From: Morella rubra
Taxonomy: Eukaryota; Streptophyta; Magnoliopsida; Fagales; Myricaceae
NCBI GenBank assembly: GCA_003952965.2
Contig: CM025850.1
Location: 26,045,797-26,109,796, forward strand
DNA length: 64,000 nt
Direction: 5' to 3'
The position numbers and the translations under genes were made by a program. Positions 34,326 through 44,983 of this stretch are shown one piece after another. How positions within the stretch are numbered: the stretch's first letter is position 1; every line of letters begins with the position of its first letter. The notes under the pieces were generated by a model. The model worked only from the letters and a program-made list of their open reading frames with translations. It was not told the DNA's origin and searched no databases.

Positions 34326-35235
34326 ACTCATCCTCAGCCGCAAGCCTCTTTTTCGAGGAGAACGAACCTATTTTTGAACTCATACTCTTCGTCTTTTCTA
34401 ACAAAGCAACGCCGATTATATACATGGGAGCGCTCATTGTATCATCATCCATACGATTAAACGATTCTTGGTCTTCCCATGAGAGGCAGAGGCACTGATT
34501 TGTCATAATTGACTTCCCTGCAAGCAACTGCATTCATGAATTTTTTTAATTCCTTCTCTAATTGTAACTAGATGAAGGTCTATTGTTCCGTTCATTCGTC
34601 CTAAATTTTATTCCAGTTGTATTGCTTTACCACATTCAGTTCAGTTCCAGCAAATGGATTGCATTGCAGTTCGAATCTTGCTCTTTACGATGTGATTCAT
34701 TAGAGCTCTGACATTTTTTTTTAATATATTCTTGTTGAACAATTTGTTGGTTTATTCTTTTTCGTGAGCAATGGGTTGGTGTGCTCGTTTCGGTTGTCTT
34801 TCAAGCTTTACAAATGTGAGAAAGTATTATCTTTTATTGACATCATGAGATTCATAAGTCTGAACCAGTTTGTAACAGAAAATTAAGAAAAATGAAATAA
34901 ACAGTTTGTAGCAGACAATGAGAAATAAAATAAAATAAACTGGAACCCATATGGTTGTGTATCGCAGGCATTGCACCGAACACATTCTTGAATTTTGGCG
35001 ATAGCCAGACAAGACGAGTTGAAGGGTTGGGGAAGCTATTGACGATTGAGCTTTCTCTTCCCTGTTTATCTTGAAAATCTGAATAAATGAAAAGTGCGTG
35101 GGTGCCGTTAGTTCTCCGTTAGCGCATTTTTCTACAGACTTATCACGCGGATGAATGACGTGGGTTGTTCGAACGTTCGTAACGTCCTTTGGTTTTAAAT
35201 CGGCCGAGGAGGATTAGTGCATCATTTGATGAGTT
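34326..35235. other. No gene recognised
   Basis: AT-rich. Bases 34,385-34,442 resemble 16,500-16,560. It ends where G-patch exon 6 homology starts abruptly. Confidence 0.4.
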
Positions 35236-36520
35236 AAAAACCCAGATGGAGTATCTAGCAGCGAGGATCGCTGTCTATGTTGCCAGATTATCTTTTTGCA
35301 TCTGAAAAGGTGAATGGTTTTTTTTTTAAGAGTTATGACATGAAGCTGATGTGCTGAAAATTCATTTGTAATCACGTTCAACTCCAGAGTGAATACTTTA
35401 ATAGATGTAAGAGAAAAACATTAGCACATAGAAGTAGAGGCATCACATGCAAGCTGTAGAGCTTTATGTTTTGCCGTGGACATATGCAACACTACTTAAA
35501 CACCCTATTGAAGAACTTGGATAATTGCAACTGGTGACTTTTGATACCAAGTCAAGATGGCTTTGACGTTTGCTATAGTATTGCCGGTGCTGAGAGGAAC
35601 TCGATGCTATAGATGGTACAGTAAATTTTTATCTTTAGCGCAAACTTTAGTTCAAGTCTCAAGACTCTTATATTTGACCACGTCACATGATGGTTTCTGT
35701 ATCAGGCAGGGCCCCCCCCCCCCCCCCCCCCCTCCCCCAACCTTTTATCTGATGCCAAGCATGGATGTTTACACAGGGATTAGATATGGTCAGTAGGTAC
35801 CACACCCACATACTGAGTATTAGGTAGTGCACCACTAATGTAGTTGTGATTTCGAGTTAGCAGAGGATTATTTTGGACTGTGCGCAATGTTCTGTGTAAT
35901 TAAACCAATGTATGGGTGTATATCTTCTATAATCTTCTGCGTTGTGAGCACCCTTTTCACTGTCTGTCTTGTTTAACTCATAATGTGTTTCACGATGAAT
36001 TTTCCAGCGTGGGATCCCTGTGTACAGAGACACAACTTCCGAGAGAAGAACCTTATATGGGGGTTTTGGAGTGGGTCCTGGACAAAAGAAGTCGATAATT
36101 GGTGGAAATGATAGTCCATCATCTCCTACTGCTGTGAGTACAGAAGCAGCTGCAGCTGAGGCCTTGAATATCTCATTTGGAGCTGGTAGTTATGCCAGAA
36201 AACTTTCAGAAAACATGGGCTGGAAGGAAGTATATTCTAACCCCTCACGATCAGGTTTTCCAGTGTATCTGTGTAGAAGAGTACTGCAGCAAGAGATTCA
36301 TATATACTTTTTTTTGTTAGTCTTTCAGCCGCTGGAATTATTTTCACATGGCTCACATTGATGGGCTTGTTTCATTTGCGTCTTGGCTTCACCACAAAGG
36401 GGTTGGTGGAAGCAATATAACCCGTTGGAAATGTTGGTAATTGTGGATTGGGATGGCCCCGGGGAATAGCAAAGCCGCGGTGAGAATAACAGGAAATATC
36501 CAGCAATTAAACTCCAAGAC
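35236..36520 (+). pseudogene. G-patch protein gene, block B copy, 5'-truncated
   Basis: Homology to the block A locus starts inside exon 6 (around 'cagatggagtatcta') with no sign of exons 1-5. The exon 6 remainder ends at 35,309 and has a 2-base insertion ('gaggatcgctgtc'). Exon 7 (36,008-36,229) is intact: it starts RGIPVYRDTTSERRTLYGGF and ends NMGWKE. The final G-patch portion (TKGLVEAI ... PVGNVGNCGLGWP) has the same in-frame TAA after EAI as block A. That stop was therefore present before the duplication, or was homogenised afterwards. Without the upstream exons this copy cannot encode the protein. Confidence 0.85.
35712..35734. repeat. Poly-C tract (23 C) in a G-patch intron
   Basis: A run of 23 C is followed by T and five more C. 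The block A counterpart (2530-2545) has only 'gaccgccca'. It is either a real slippage expansion or a sequencing artefact. Confidence 0.85.
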
Positions 36521-37329
36521 AGGGTGTTTCTTCCATATGAATGATATACCTAACGATGCAAGGCCGGCATGAACGCTGTCGAAAGTGTGATGGATTGAAT
36601 TGTCGCTCAATGGGAGTGCTCTAGTTGGAGCTATACGTAAGTTCCGTTCAAGAGAGATTAACACAGGATGTGGGAAGGAAAGAGAGGATGATCAAGAGGA
36701 ATTTTGTGTTGATCAGCGAGGAAAAGGAGGGAAGGGATCGGAGGATTGATCAAAGAAGGGAAGAGAGGTGAAGGAAGGGAGGGATGGGGAGGGAGAACTC
36801 TTGGAGAGCACTACTGACAGCATGAGTCTGTATTTGCTAAAGTACAGATCTTTCTGTTTCACACTGCAACTTGTTTCTCGTATCTACCAAGCAGATAGGG
36901 AACAAATTTAACGCTGGAAGATGTTTCATTAGTACTTGCGAGATTCCATTTTAAAAAGTCTGTTCTTGATACCTTAAACAAGTTTATTAAGGAGAATGTA
37001 TTACTAGAACTATTATCAACCGGCTCACTTGAACCTTTACATTCTCGAGATACATTATAAGTTCAAACAAAGATATACTAGATATTTTTTTGTGGATGGA
37101 ATAATGAGGTTAGTCCAAAAGTTGTAAGAATAATAAGTGAGAGTCTCTGGTCTTGTCTATATAAAGAAGTTTGTGTATTCTATTAGAACCACCCACAAAG
37201 TTTTAAGGTTAAGAATAAAAATTTCTCTTCTACAGAAAAACTCTGCTCTCTTTTATAAGTATTTCAGTTTGTTCAAGCACAAATATTGGTGGTAAAATAT
37301 CATATTTTAACTCATATTATTTAGTTCAT
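36521..37329. other. 3' flank of the G-patch relic, no gene
   Basis: To about 37,080 it mirrors 3330-3900. The rest (37,080-37,329) is AT-rich and unmatched. Confidence 0.5.
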
Positions 37330-37995
37330 ACAATATTTACTTTTGAATTCACGAAATTAATACAAGCGGTGTTGTGAATGTAAAGAGAAAATGACAGAGG
37401 CGAAGGTCTACCCTAAATTTCACATAATGTTTCTCTTCAATACAAATTTAGTGGAACAATCACTTATTTTGACAATTACCTTCTTGTTTAGGAAATGAAT
37501 GCGGATCTGGAGTTGGTAAAGGTTTTGAAATGAAGGATTTGCAGGTTAGGTATTTTGTAACCTTTGAGGCCAGGGATCTTACTCCTGTAGGCAATACTAA
37601 GATCTATCAAGCTGTGTGGCGTTCCGATCAATATGATGGGATGGAGGTGTTGTCTTTTAGGCTAAAACCTCCCGAGAATGAGCAAGTAAGGAATTACTTA
37701 TACAATAGATTAATTCTACTGGTTATTCCCAACTTTCTGACATTATTATGAGGAATAACTTTGGGCTTTCATTCCTGTTATTTGTTTTCACGTTTCTTTT
37801 TCTTTGGGTCTATGCATTGAGAAGGAATGGCTTGGGGAAGGACATATTTGGAAGGGTTAGGTTTTATCAAAGATATATGTCCAGGATACTTCAAGGAATC
37901 GCTTTGGGAAGGTAATTCTCTACTAAGTAGTAATGGATTAGAGTCTGTCATCTGGGAGATTTATGATGGAAGCAAATGCTTGAAGCCTTGAGAAT
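37330..37995 (+). pseudogene. Cystatin-like gene relic, extra copy in block B
   Basis: Exon 3 is at 37,492-37,685 (starts GAAATGAATGCG; holds NTKIYQAVWRSDQYDGMEVL). It has lost ~24 bases after AAGGTTTTGAAA, so it meets TGA at once. Beyond the intron, 'gggtctatgcattgagaagg' matches exon 4. A GFIKDICPGYFKE phrase in the next ~60 bases is absent from the other copies and shows the longer ancestral C-terminus. Exons 1-2 are absent. More diverged from 41,729-42,958 than block A's main copy is, so it is an older duplicate. Confidence 0.72.
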
Positions 37996-37999
37996 TTTT

Positions 38000-38405
38000 C
38001 CCTCGGCGGATCAAGCTGTGTGCCGAAGATGAAGGGGCTCTCCAGCCTCTCCTTGTAGCTGAAGAAAGTGAGAAGCTTCTAATTCAACATCTCCTTCTGG
38101 AAGGAGACTCTTCAATAGGAGCAGTAATGGATGCGCTGAACAAGCCCAATAAACCTGTGAATTGGGCTATCTCAAAAGTAATTGATGTTATAAGGGCCAA
38201 GCTATCCGGATGGCCATACAAATTAAGCGAGATGAAAATTTGCTTGCGCACTAGTTGGCACAATGGGCCTCGTCCCCTAAATTTAGTGGCTGCAAAACAG
38301 CTACATTATTTTCAAGTATTTGAAAATTTAATGGACTGAACCCTCCCTAATTGTAATATTTTTTTCATTAATCTACTAGTTTTATTCCAAAAGAAGAAGA
38401 AGAAG
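38000..38405 (+). mobile_element. Possible LINE RNase H fragment with simple-repeat tail
   Basis: Reads LLLEGDSSIGAVMDALNKPN and NWAISKVIDVIRAKLSGW. The EGDSS ... W.I...I..I spacing resembles the RNase H domain of plant LINE polyproteins. It ends in an agaagaag tract. No other LINE parts adjoin it. Moderate confidence in the family only. Confidence 0.42.
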
Positions 38406-38687
38406 AGAATTGAAAAACTTTTGTCTTGTACCCCACCTAGCCTGTCCCTACGTACCATTCCCAAATCGTGGTCTTTTACAGAAACCCCGCCTTTCCCTCT
38501 CGTCTGGGGTTCCATAATAATTCCCTTTGCTTAAACCCTTACTTCTGTTTTTGTAGAGAACGATAGTTCCCATTTGAGGTTTTACTTTAATGCATTTGAC
38601 TTTTCCTCCTCAAATTTTTGTGTTTTTTTGTTTGTGATCCACCTCAAATTTTGTTTGGTTGTGATTTTCATTATGTTTTTCTTGATT

Positions 38688-39533
38688 TTTTTTTAATCAA
38701 AATAGTTGTTTCATTATGAATTAAGGAGGTTCAAAGACCTCAAAAACAAGCTCTAAGGGACTAGTCAAAACTTCGAAAGAGGCAACGAACCAATGAGCAA
38801 AGGGGTCGAAAAGGCCATACATAGACCCTCAAGGGTAGAGAACCCATAAAGGATAGTAAGCTGAAATGACCAACAGAAAACATGGCAACGAACTAATGAG
38901 CAAAGGGGTCGAAAAGGCCATACATAGACCCTCAAGGGCAGAAAACCCATAAAGGATAGTAACTTGAAATGACCAACAGAAAACAAGGAAAGCCGACAGC
39001 GAAGGGAAGCAGCATAACCAGCTAGAGGAGGAGAGGAACGGGCCAGGAGGGGAAAATGCCAAGTAGGTGACATGCACGCGCGTTAGAAGACGAGCGTGGG
39101 ACCCCACTCGCCGGCCAGCCGCAAATAGAACCACTAGGATGTGCGGAATCCAACCCTACGGCGCATGCATGCCAAAAACCACCACTAGAACTCGGATCTA
39201 GAAGGAAAGGGTGTGGGTGAGTGAGGTCCACGAGTGCGCATGGGGTCTCAGGTGCTGTTGTATCGGCTCCAGGCTAGGACAAATGAAAGCGTCTGATGAT
39301 GTTAAAACCGTCCATACCGATCGTGGCTGCCAAAGGTCTTCGAGACAGGATCTAAGCTTGAACTTTGCTTTAAAAAACCCCAAAAATGAGTCACAAGAGG
39401 GGATTTATTGGGAGACTCAACCACTTGAGAGCAAATCGGAACGGAAGAGGGAGGCGAGAGGGGCCGAAAAGGAGGAGGATTCTAGAGAGAAAAGAGAGCT
39501 TCTCTCTCTAGAAAGAGGGGTGTGGTTTTTGCA
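38688..39533 (-). mobile_element. Truncated non-LTR retrotransposon tail (block B copy)
   Basis: Same insertion as 20,906-21,605, with a 21-bp target duplication (ttcattatgtttttcttgatt at 38,667-38,687 and a one-base variant at 39,534-39,554) and a T-rich left edge. It contains an extra ~102-bp tandem duplication (units from 38,781 and 38,883, 'ggcaacgaac.aatgagc') that the block C copy lacks. Block A has the empty site near 6022-6045. Confidence 0.77.
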
Positions 39534-39803
39534 TTCATTATATTTTTCTTGATTGATTTGTCAAGAATTTGCTCGGACTAAGACGTCAAACTCTGGACAC
39601 TTAATCAAACTACATAATCTGAGTATGAGCATCTATTAGTTAAAAACTTTCTCATAAAAAAAACGTAAGATTCATAGTTATGTCTAATCGATCATTAGCT
39701 ACAGTTAGTTCAAAAATCAAAATCCATCCTTTCATCTATTAAATTATCCCTTTGACAGGCTATTTCTTTCATTAGCTGTACACCTAAATTGATTGGATTG
39801 GAG

Positions 39804-40560
39804 TAGGATTGTTCAAGGGAACCGGAATTTTCTGGTTCTCCCGCTGCCGGTATCGGCACTAGTATCAAAAATTCAATTCCTGCACTTAACAGTAATGGTA
39901 GCGATTGTCAATATTTGGAAACCGGCTTATTCGGTAGCGATGATGATTATTGCCATAACCAATACTGTTACCAAATTTGAACAGCCCTAACATAAATAAT
40001 AGCCATGAATTTAAGTAAATATAAACCCTTAACCTCTTTCATTTTATCAAATCTTATTGAAAGAAGTTTTCATGCTTAAGGAACGTTGGTGCTTTTTAAT
40101 GACTAGATATTTGACAATTTGGTAGTTTTATACAATATTTGACGCTATTAATATTTAAATAAATATTAATGTTGATAGCAAATAAATGTTGATCTTTTAA
40201 GATGTTATCTAATTGTATTGATTATGGATTTTATTGCTTTAGATTTCTCATGCTATCTTTTAATATGTTCTCTAATTTTATTGATTTTGGATGTCATTAA
40301 TTCAGATTTTATTAATATGAGCTCAATGGACTAAAAAAACAAAAGAAAAAAACAATTAGACGAAGTGCGTAAAAGGTTCAAAAAATAGCCCAATATAAAT
40401 GTCAGTAATTGAGAACCTTTACCACTAAAACTGACACCGCCAAAGACGGTTACCACACTTAATAGTAGTGGTAGCGGTCCAATATTTGAAGATCGACTCA
40501 TCTGATAGTGGTAACGGTTATTGCCATAACCAGCACTTCTACTGAGTTTGAACAACCCTA
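39804..40560. mobile_element. hAT-like non-autonomous DNA transposon
   Basis: Termini TAGGATTGTTCAA and (inverted) TAGGGTTGTTCAA fit hAT-type ends. Flanks gattggag / aattagag form an imperfect 8-bp duplication. Block A continues straight across this point (ggattggag then aatcgtaaacac near 6955-6975). The interior has two related stretches (39,840-39,985 and 40,430-40,567) and no transposase. Confidence 0.68.
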
Positions 40561-41640
40561 AATTAGAGAATCCTAAACAGTTATTTGTCTTAATTTGTTT
40601 CAATTTCAGGTCACGTAATCGAACCCAGATTATGGGGTCTCTCTATCCAAATTAAATATCTTTTCCATCCTCTTTAGATACCTTAAAGAAGTCAATGCTC
40701 ACAATTCAAAGGTGAAAAAGTTTATTTCTTTCTTTTACCATATGATTAGGATCTAGAAGTTGCGCCATCCAACGAGTATCCAGAGTATTATACGAAGATC
40801 CTATTCTTTACTCATTTATTTTATAAAAACCTAAATTGTTGTTGCCGGAAACAATATGAGACAATCCTATTTTTTGGATTTATCGTCCTTTTATTTCATT
40901 TTTATTATTAAATACATATTATTTCTTCTGAAAACATCATGGTGAGTATTTTATAGTAGTAAATATGTGATTTGATTATTTGGGTATGACATATCAATCC
41001 GTTAACTCTGCATGGCAAATTAAGGAAGAACGGTTTTTACTCTTTTCAAAACCGAGGACTACTTATGATTAATTGGAAAATACAATGACCATTTTTGAAA
41101 TGAAGGCAAAACTAAGGGATCAAAAATTGTATTGTATAAGATGTTCTTTCTCTCATCTAATTTGTGCCTTTTTTTTTTTCTTCTCGAAGCATCTCCTTTG
41201 AGTTAGTACATAGATAAAACATTTCCAATCAAAAGTAAGAATTGAACCTTAGAAAGGGTTAGTAACATAAAAATAAATTTTGAGAAGGTTAGAATATAAA
41301 AAACATAAAAATTATTTTTTTTGCTCAAGAAAAGAAAATTTGTAGAGATTTGAATTTTTATGAGTTTTGATAAGTAGTTGGTAAAAATTTTAAAGGTTGA
41401 TATGAGATTGAATTTTTATTAGAGTTTGTAAAAAAATGTGGATAAGATAAGTTGATAGAAATTCATAAGATTTTTGAAAAAGTGTAGATAAGAAATTGAT
41501 TTTTATTTTAATTTGAGATTAACCTCTAAGTGTAACAATTTTTATTTCGTTGTTTACCCTAAAAATTGTTCTTTTCTGTTTTTGACAAATTCAATAGAAG
41601 GTTGGAATTTTTAGGACGCTAAACAAAGACACGTCTTCAA
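40561..41640. other. Intergenic, counterpart of 7750-7913 and 9744-10,960, no gene
   Basis: Collinear with block A once the CACTA element and plastid insert are removed. It preserves the empty sites for both, at about 40,750 and 40,865. Confidence 0.65.
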
Positions 41641-41728
41641 GCCCAATACGTATACGATAAAAAAACACAGTCGAATCTAAGGCGAAAGAGTTATTCCTAG
41701 TCCGAGGTTTAGAATTGCTTGTATTTCA

Positions 41729-42958
41729 ATGAATTCATCGCAGATCGAAGAGGATCAACGGCCTTTTTCCTACGAAGACGATGATGATGAGGACCGGCCT
41801 TGTACCGACGAAGAACTCGACTTCTACCTGAATGAAGTTAAGAAGAGTGATGTAAGTAGGATCTCTCCTCTAACGTTCGCTTAGTTCCTTATTCTCACCG
41901 ACTCGATCCTTGTGTTAGGGCTTTGATATTCCTTTCACTTGTTTCCTCGGCGATTTTAATATGATCACACCGCAAGACCTAAGCGAAGAGGATTCGTACA
42001 AATGCTTCGAAGACATGGCGCGGCTTGCAATCCAGGAGTACAACCATCGGTTCGAGGTTGGTTTTTTGCAAATAAGTCTCTAAGAATTTGTTACAAATAC
42101 AAAGAACGGAAAATTAACCACGCGTGAGAGGGAGGGAGAGAGAGATAGGGAAGGATGAGACTACTGAGGGTTTCCGGTGGCGCGTGATTGAGTGTCCCTG
42201 AAGCCCCTGTCCAGATCAGGTGACCTATTTTGGGGATGGCTTTGGCTTTTCCTCAGCAGATTCGGATTGTTTAAAGCTTTACTGGAAGGGGAAGAATGTA
42301 ATCACTAATAAATTTGCATTTGAATTCACGAAATAAATACAAGCTGTGTTATGAAAGTAAAGAGAAAATGGCGGAGGCGAGGTCTACCCTAGTCCCTAAA
42401 GTTCGCATAATGTTTCTCTTCAATACAAATTTACTGGAACAATGACGTATTTTGACAGTTACCTTCTTGTTTAGGAGTTGAATGCGGATATGGAGTTGGT
42501 GAAGGTTTTGAAAGGAATGTGTAAGCTTCAGGATCTGGTGAGGTATTTTATAACCTTTGAGGCCAGGGATCTTACTACTGGAGGCAATACTAAGATCTAT
42601 CAAGCTGTGTTGCGTTCTGATCAGTATGATGGGATGGAGGTGTTGTCTTTTAGGCTAAAACCTCCTGAGAATGAGCAGGGTAAGGAATTACTTTTACAGG
42701 GTTTCATTCTACTAGGTATTCCCAACTTTCTGACATTATTTTGAGAAATTACTACTCTTATGGTTATTCGTTTGGACATTGAGAAGGTAGTAATTCAAGT
42801 GAAACTTTGACAGTTTTTTTTTTAAAGAAAATTTATTTTTAGCTTTCATTCCTGTTATTTGTTTTCACGTTTCTTTTTCTTTGGATCACCTAGGTCTATG
42901 CATTGAGAAGGAATGGCTTTGGGAAGGTCATATCTTGAAGCGTTTCTCTTCTAAGTAG
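41729..42958 (+). CDS. Short cystatin-like (UPF0725-like) protein, open copy
   Basis: Four exons with clean GT-AG junctions: 41,729-41,851, 41,919-42,056, 42,475-42,679 and 42,894-42,958, giving 176 aa. The N-terminus is acidic (YEDDDDEDRP). A cystatin-like fold is suggested by AIQEYNHRFE, then ELVKVLKG, YFITFEARD and TKIYQAV, the order alpha helix then beta strands seen in phytocystatin-like plant families. The inhibitory QxVxG loop of true cystatins is not conserved (KLQDLVRYF at its place), so protease inhibition is unproven. The C-terminus is short (ends HILKRFSSK) against the relic at 37,330, which hints at a longer ancestral end. Its neighbour on the opposite strand is a papain-like protease relic. 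Start chosen as the only ATG in the first exon. Confidence 0.7.
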
Positions 42959-43394
42959 GAATGGATTAGGGTCTGCCATCTGGGGAGGTTTATGATGGAA
43001 GCAAATACTTGAAGCCTTGAGAATATGGCTGATCTTTTAATGTGGTTCGCGAAACCTTTCATTGCTCTTCACTGCATTTTTTTTTTCCGAGCTGTTCTGA
43101 AACTTTAAGAAAATAAAAAAGTTCTGTTTCATCTAATAAGTTGCACACCTGATAGCTTTATCATTTGAGATAGAATGAGTCACTTTAGTTGGTTGATTGG
43201 ATAGAAAAATGATAGAATTGGTAGGATTTGCAAACTTACTGGTGGAAACACAAATGAGAAGTTGATTTCTACCTTTTACAGCTTACTGAAAGAGTCAATT
43301 TTAGTCTCTTCAGTTTAGTGGCCAACTGGAACACGGGGGAACCAGCCTTCTCTTCCCTCCACACCTCTTCCACCACTTCCAAGAACTTCAGAAG
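42959..43394. other. 3' flank of the cystatin-like gene, no gene
   Basis: Near-identical to 12,211-12,640. Confidence 0.5.
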
Positions 43395-44345
43395 TGCTGG
43401 AGGTGAGGATGATTGGGTGTAATGACCAAGCTATTCATTGTATGGTGGAGGACTTGGATTGGAAATGGACTTGTCTTATTTCTGTGGTGTATGGGGATAA
43501 CAAGTATGAACATAGACGTAGACTATGGAGGGATTTATTGGGTGTCGGTAAGCCTTTTTAACTCTCTGAAGTAATGGCAGCATGATTAGAGACACCTACC
43601 CGATGCAATTTTCGCATGATTGGAGCATCAACCTTTCTATTTGATCTTCGTTGTTCTCTCCTAGGCCATAGAAGGAGCTCTACTTCCTCCTGTCCGCCCT
43701 CTCCTCTGGCTGGCCACCGATCGATCAGAGGTTGTACTTGGCTTTTTTCCTGTTTTTCTTCTGGTCTTTGGCAATTTTCGACTTTGGTTTGGGGTTTTCA
43801 TCTGGCGAGGTCCTCATGGCAACCCTCCTCTTTTGGCACCTTATGGCGGACACGCACCACTGGACTTCCTTCGGCGGCCTTCGATCTTCACTCTGCAGCT
43901 TGTCCGACTACCTGATGTCCCCTTCACAGGGCGCGTGAATCTCACTCGCCTGACACTATTTTGGTGGTTGCCCGCTCCTTCACCACGTTTTGTCGGGAGC
44001 CTTCGTGCCCCTCCTTTTTCTCGGTGCTGGCGTGGACGAAGCCTTGGGGAAGTGAGATCGAGGTGTTTGGACCTCCTCTCCTCAGGCGATTGAAACTGCT
44101 ATTGACGGTAGGTTATAGCTTTACAATGGGTTTGTGGACCCATATTGGTTGTGTGGGGCCTTTGGCCCAATTGTTAGTGGCCCTTGAGGCTTGTAGGTTG
44201 TTGGCCCATTGGGCATGTTGGTTCTTAGGCCTTCGACCCTGCTCAGCACCTTGTACTTCCCTTTTATGAAATGAAATCCGTAATTGCCAAGAAAAAAAAA
44301 AAATAGCTTGGTCATTACACCTAATCATCCTCACGGCCAGCGCTT
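43395..44345. mobile_element. LINE endonuclease relic interrupted by a poly(A)-tailed retrotransposon end
   Basis: Bases 43,395-43,550 equal the plus arm of the block A hairpin (VVYGDNKYEHRRRLW-like). From about 43,646 to 44,303 the sequence differs from block A and ends 'cccttttatgaaatgaaatccg' then poly-A (44,290-44,303), typical of a plant LINE 3' end. Homology to block A resumes at 'gcttggtcattacacc' (44,307), the base of the other hairpin arm. Most of that arm is therefore lost. ORFs 43,616-44,269 are not recognisable. Confidence 0.62.
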
Positions 44346-44983
44346 CCTTATTCCTTCCCACTCATATTCGTCCACGAGAGTAGTAGCTAAAGTTATCTAA
44401 AAATCACCAATTACCAGCTTCCATTTTCTGAACAAAACTACAATTGGGTTCCTTAACCCTAGTCTCCAAAGAGAAACTAGGGAGCTTATATGACTGTTTA
44501 CAATTGGGTTCTTTACTGATATGCGTTCGGGTTGGGTCATTACTGCCTTTGCCTATTTTGACTCTTAATTTACTAAAAATCGACTTCTAGCAAGGAATGG
44601 ATAGAAGTTCAAAAGCCGTCGGACTTAGCAAAGGACCTGAATTCTGATTTTGTGGAGATAAATAGTTGTCATTTGATACTTTAACGCATTTGATTTTTCT
44701 TATTTTTTTATTTATTTGTGTCGTTGCTTTCGTTTTATTGACTTATGCTTATTTGTACTGTTCTTTTATCATCCTATGAGACGAATGCATAAATCGCATT
44801 GGAGTTTTTGTGGGAAACAATTAATAAGACTAAAACCAGTTCAAAATAAAATTTTGACATTGTAACCTGTATCTTAAACAAATGAATTTTTGAGCACCAA
44901 ATTAATAAGAAGAAATATCTTAAAAAAAAAAGTACTAAACTTTAAGTTTTGAGAAACAGTAATTAAAAGAAAGTAACATAATC
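44346..44983. other. AT-rich spacer, no gene
   Basis: Part (44,580-44,640) echoes the 68-bp repeat unit of 5077-5211. The rest matches 13,341-13,591 loosely. Confidence 0.4.

Noticed and set aside
34324-34533. Minus-strand 69-codon ORF
   Set aside because: A partially similar stretch at 16,500-16,560 does not keep the frame, and there is no domain.
43616-44269. Several overlapping ORFs near 44 kb
   Set aside because: They lie in a poly(A)-tailed retrotransposon end absent from block A, and no frame shows a recognisable domain.
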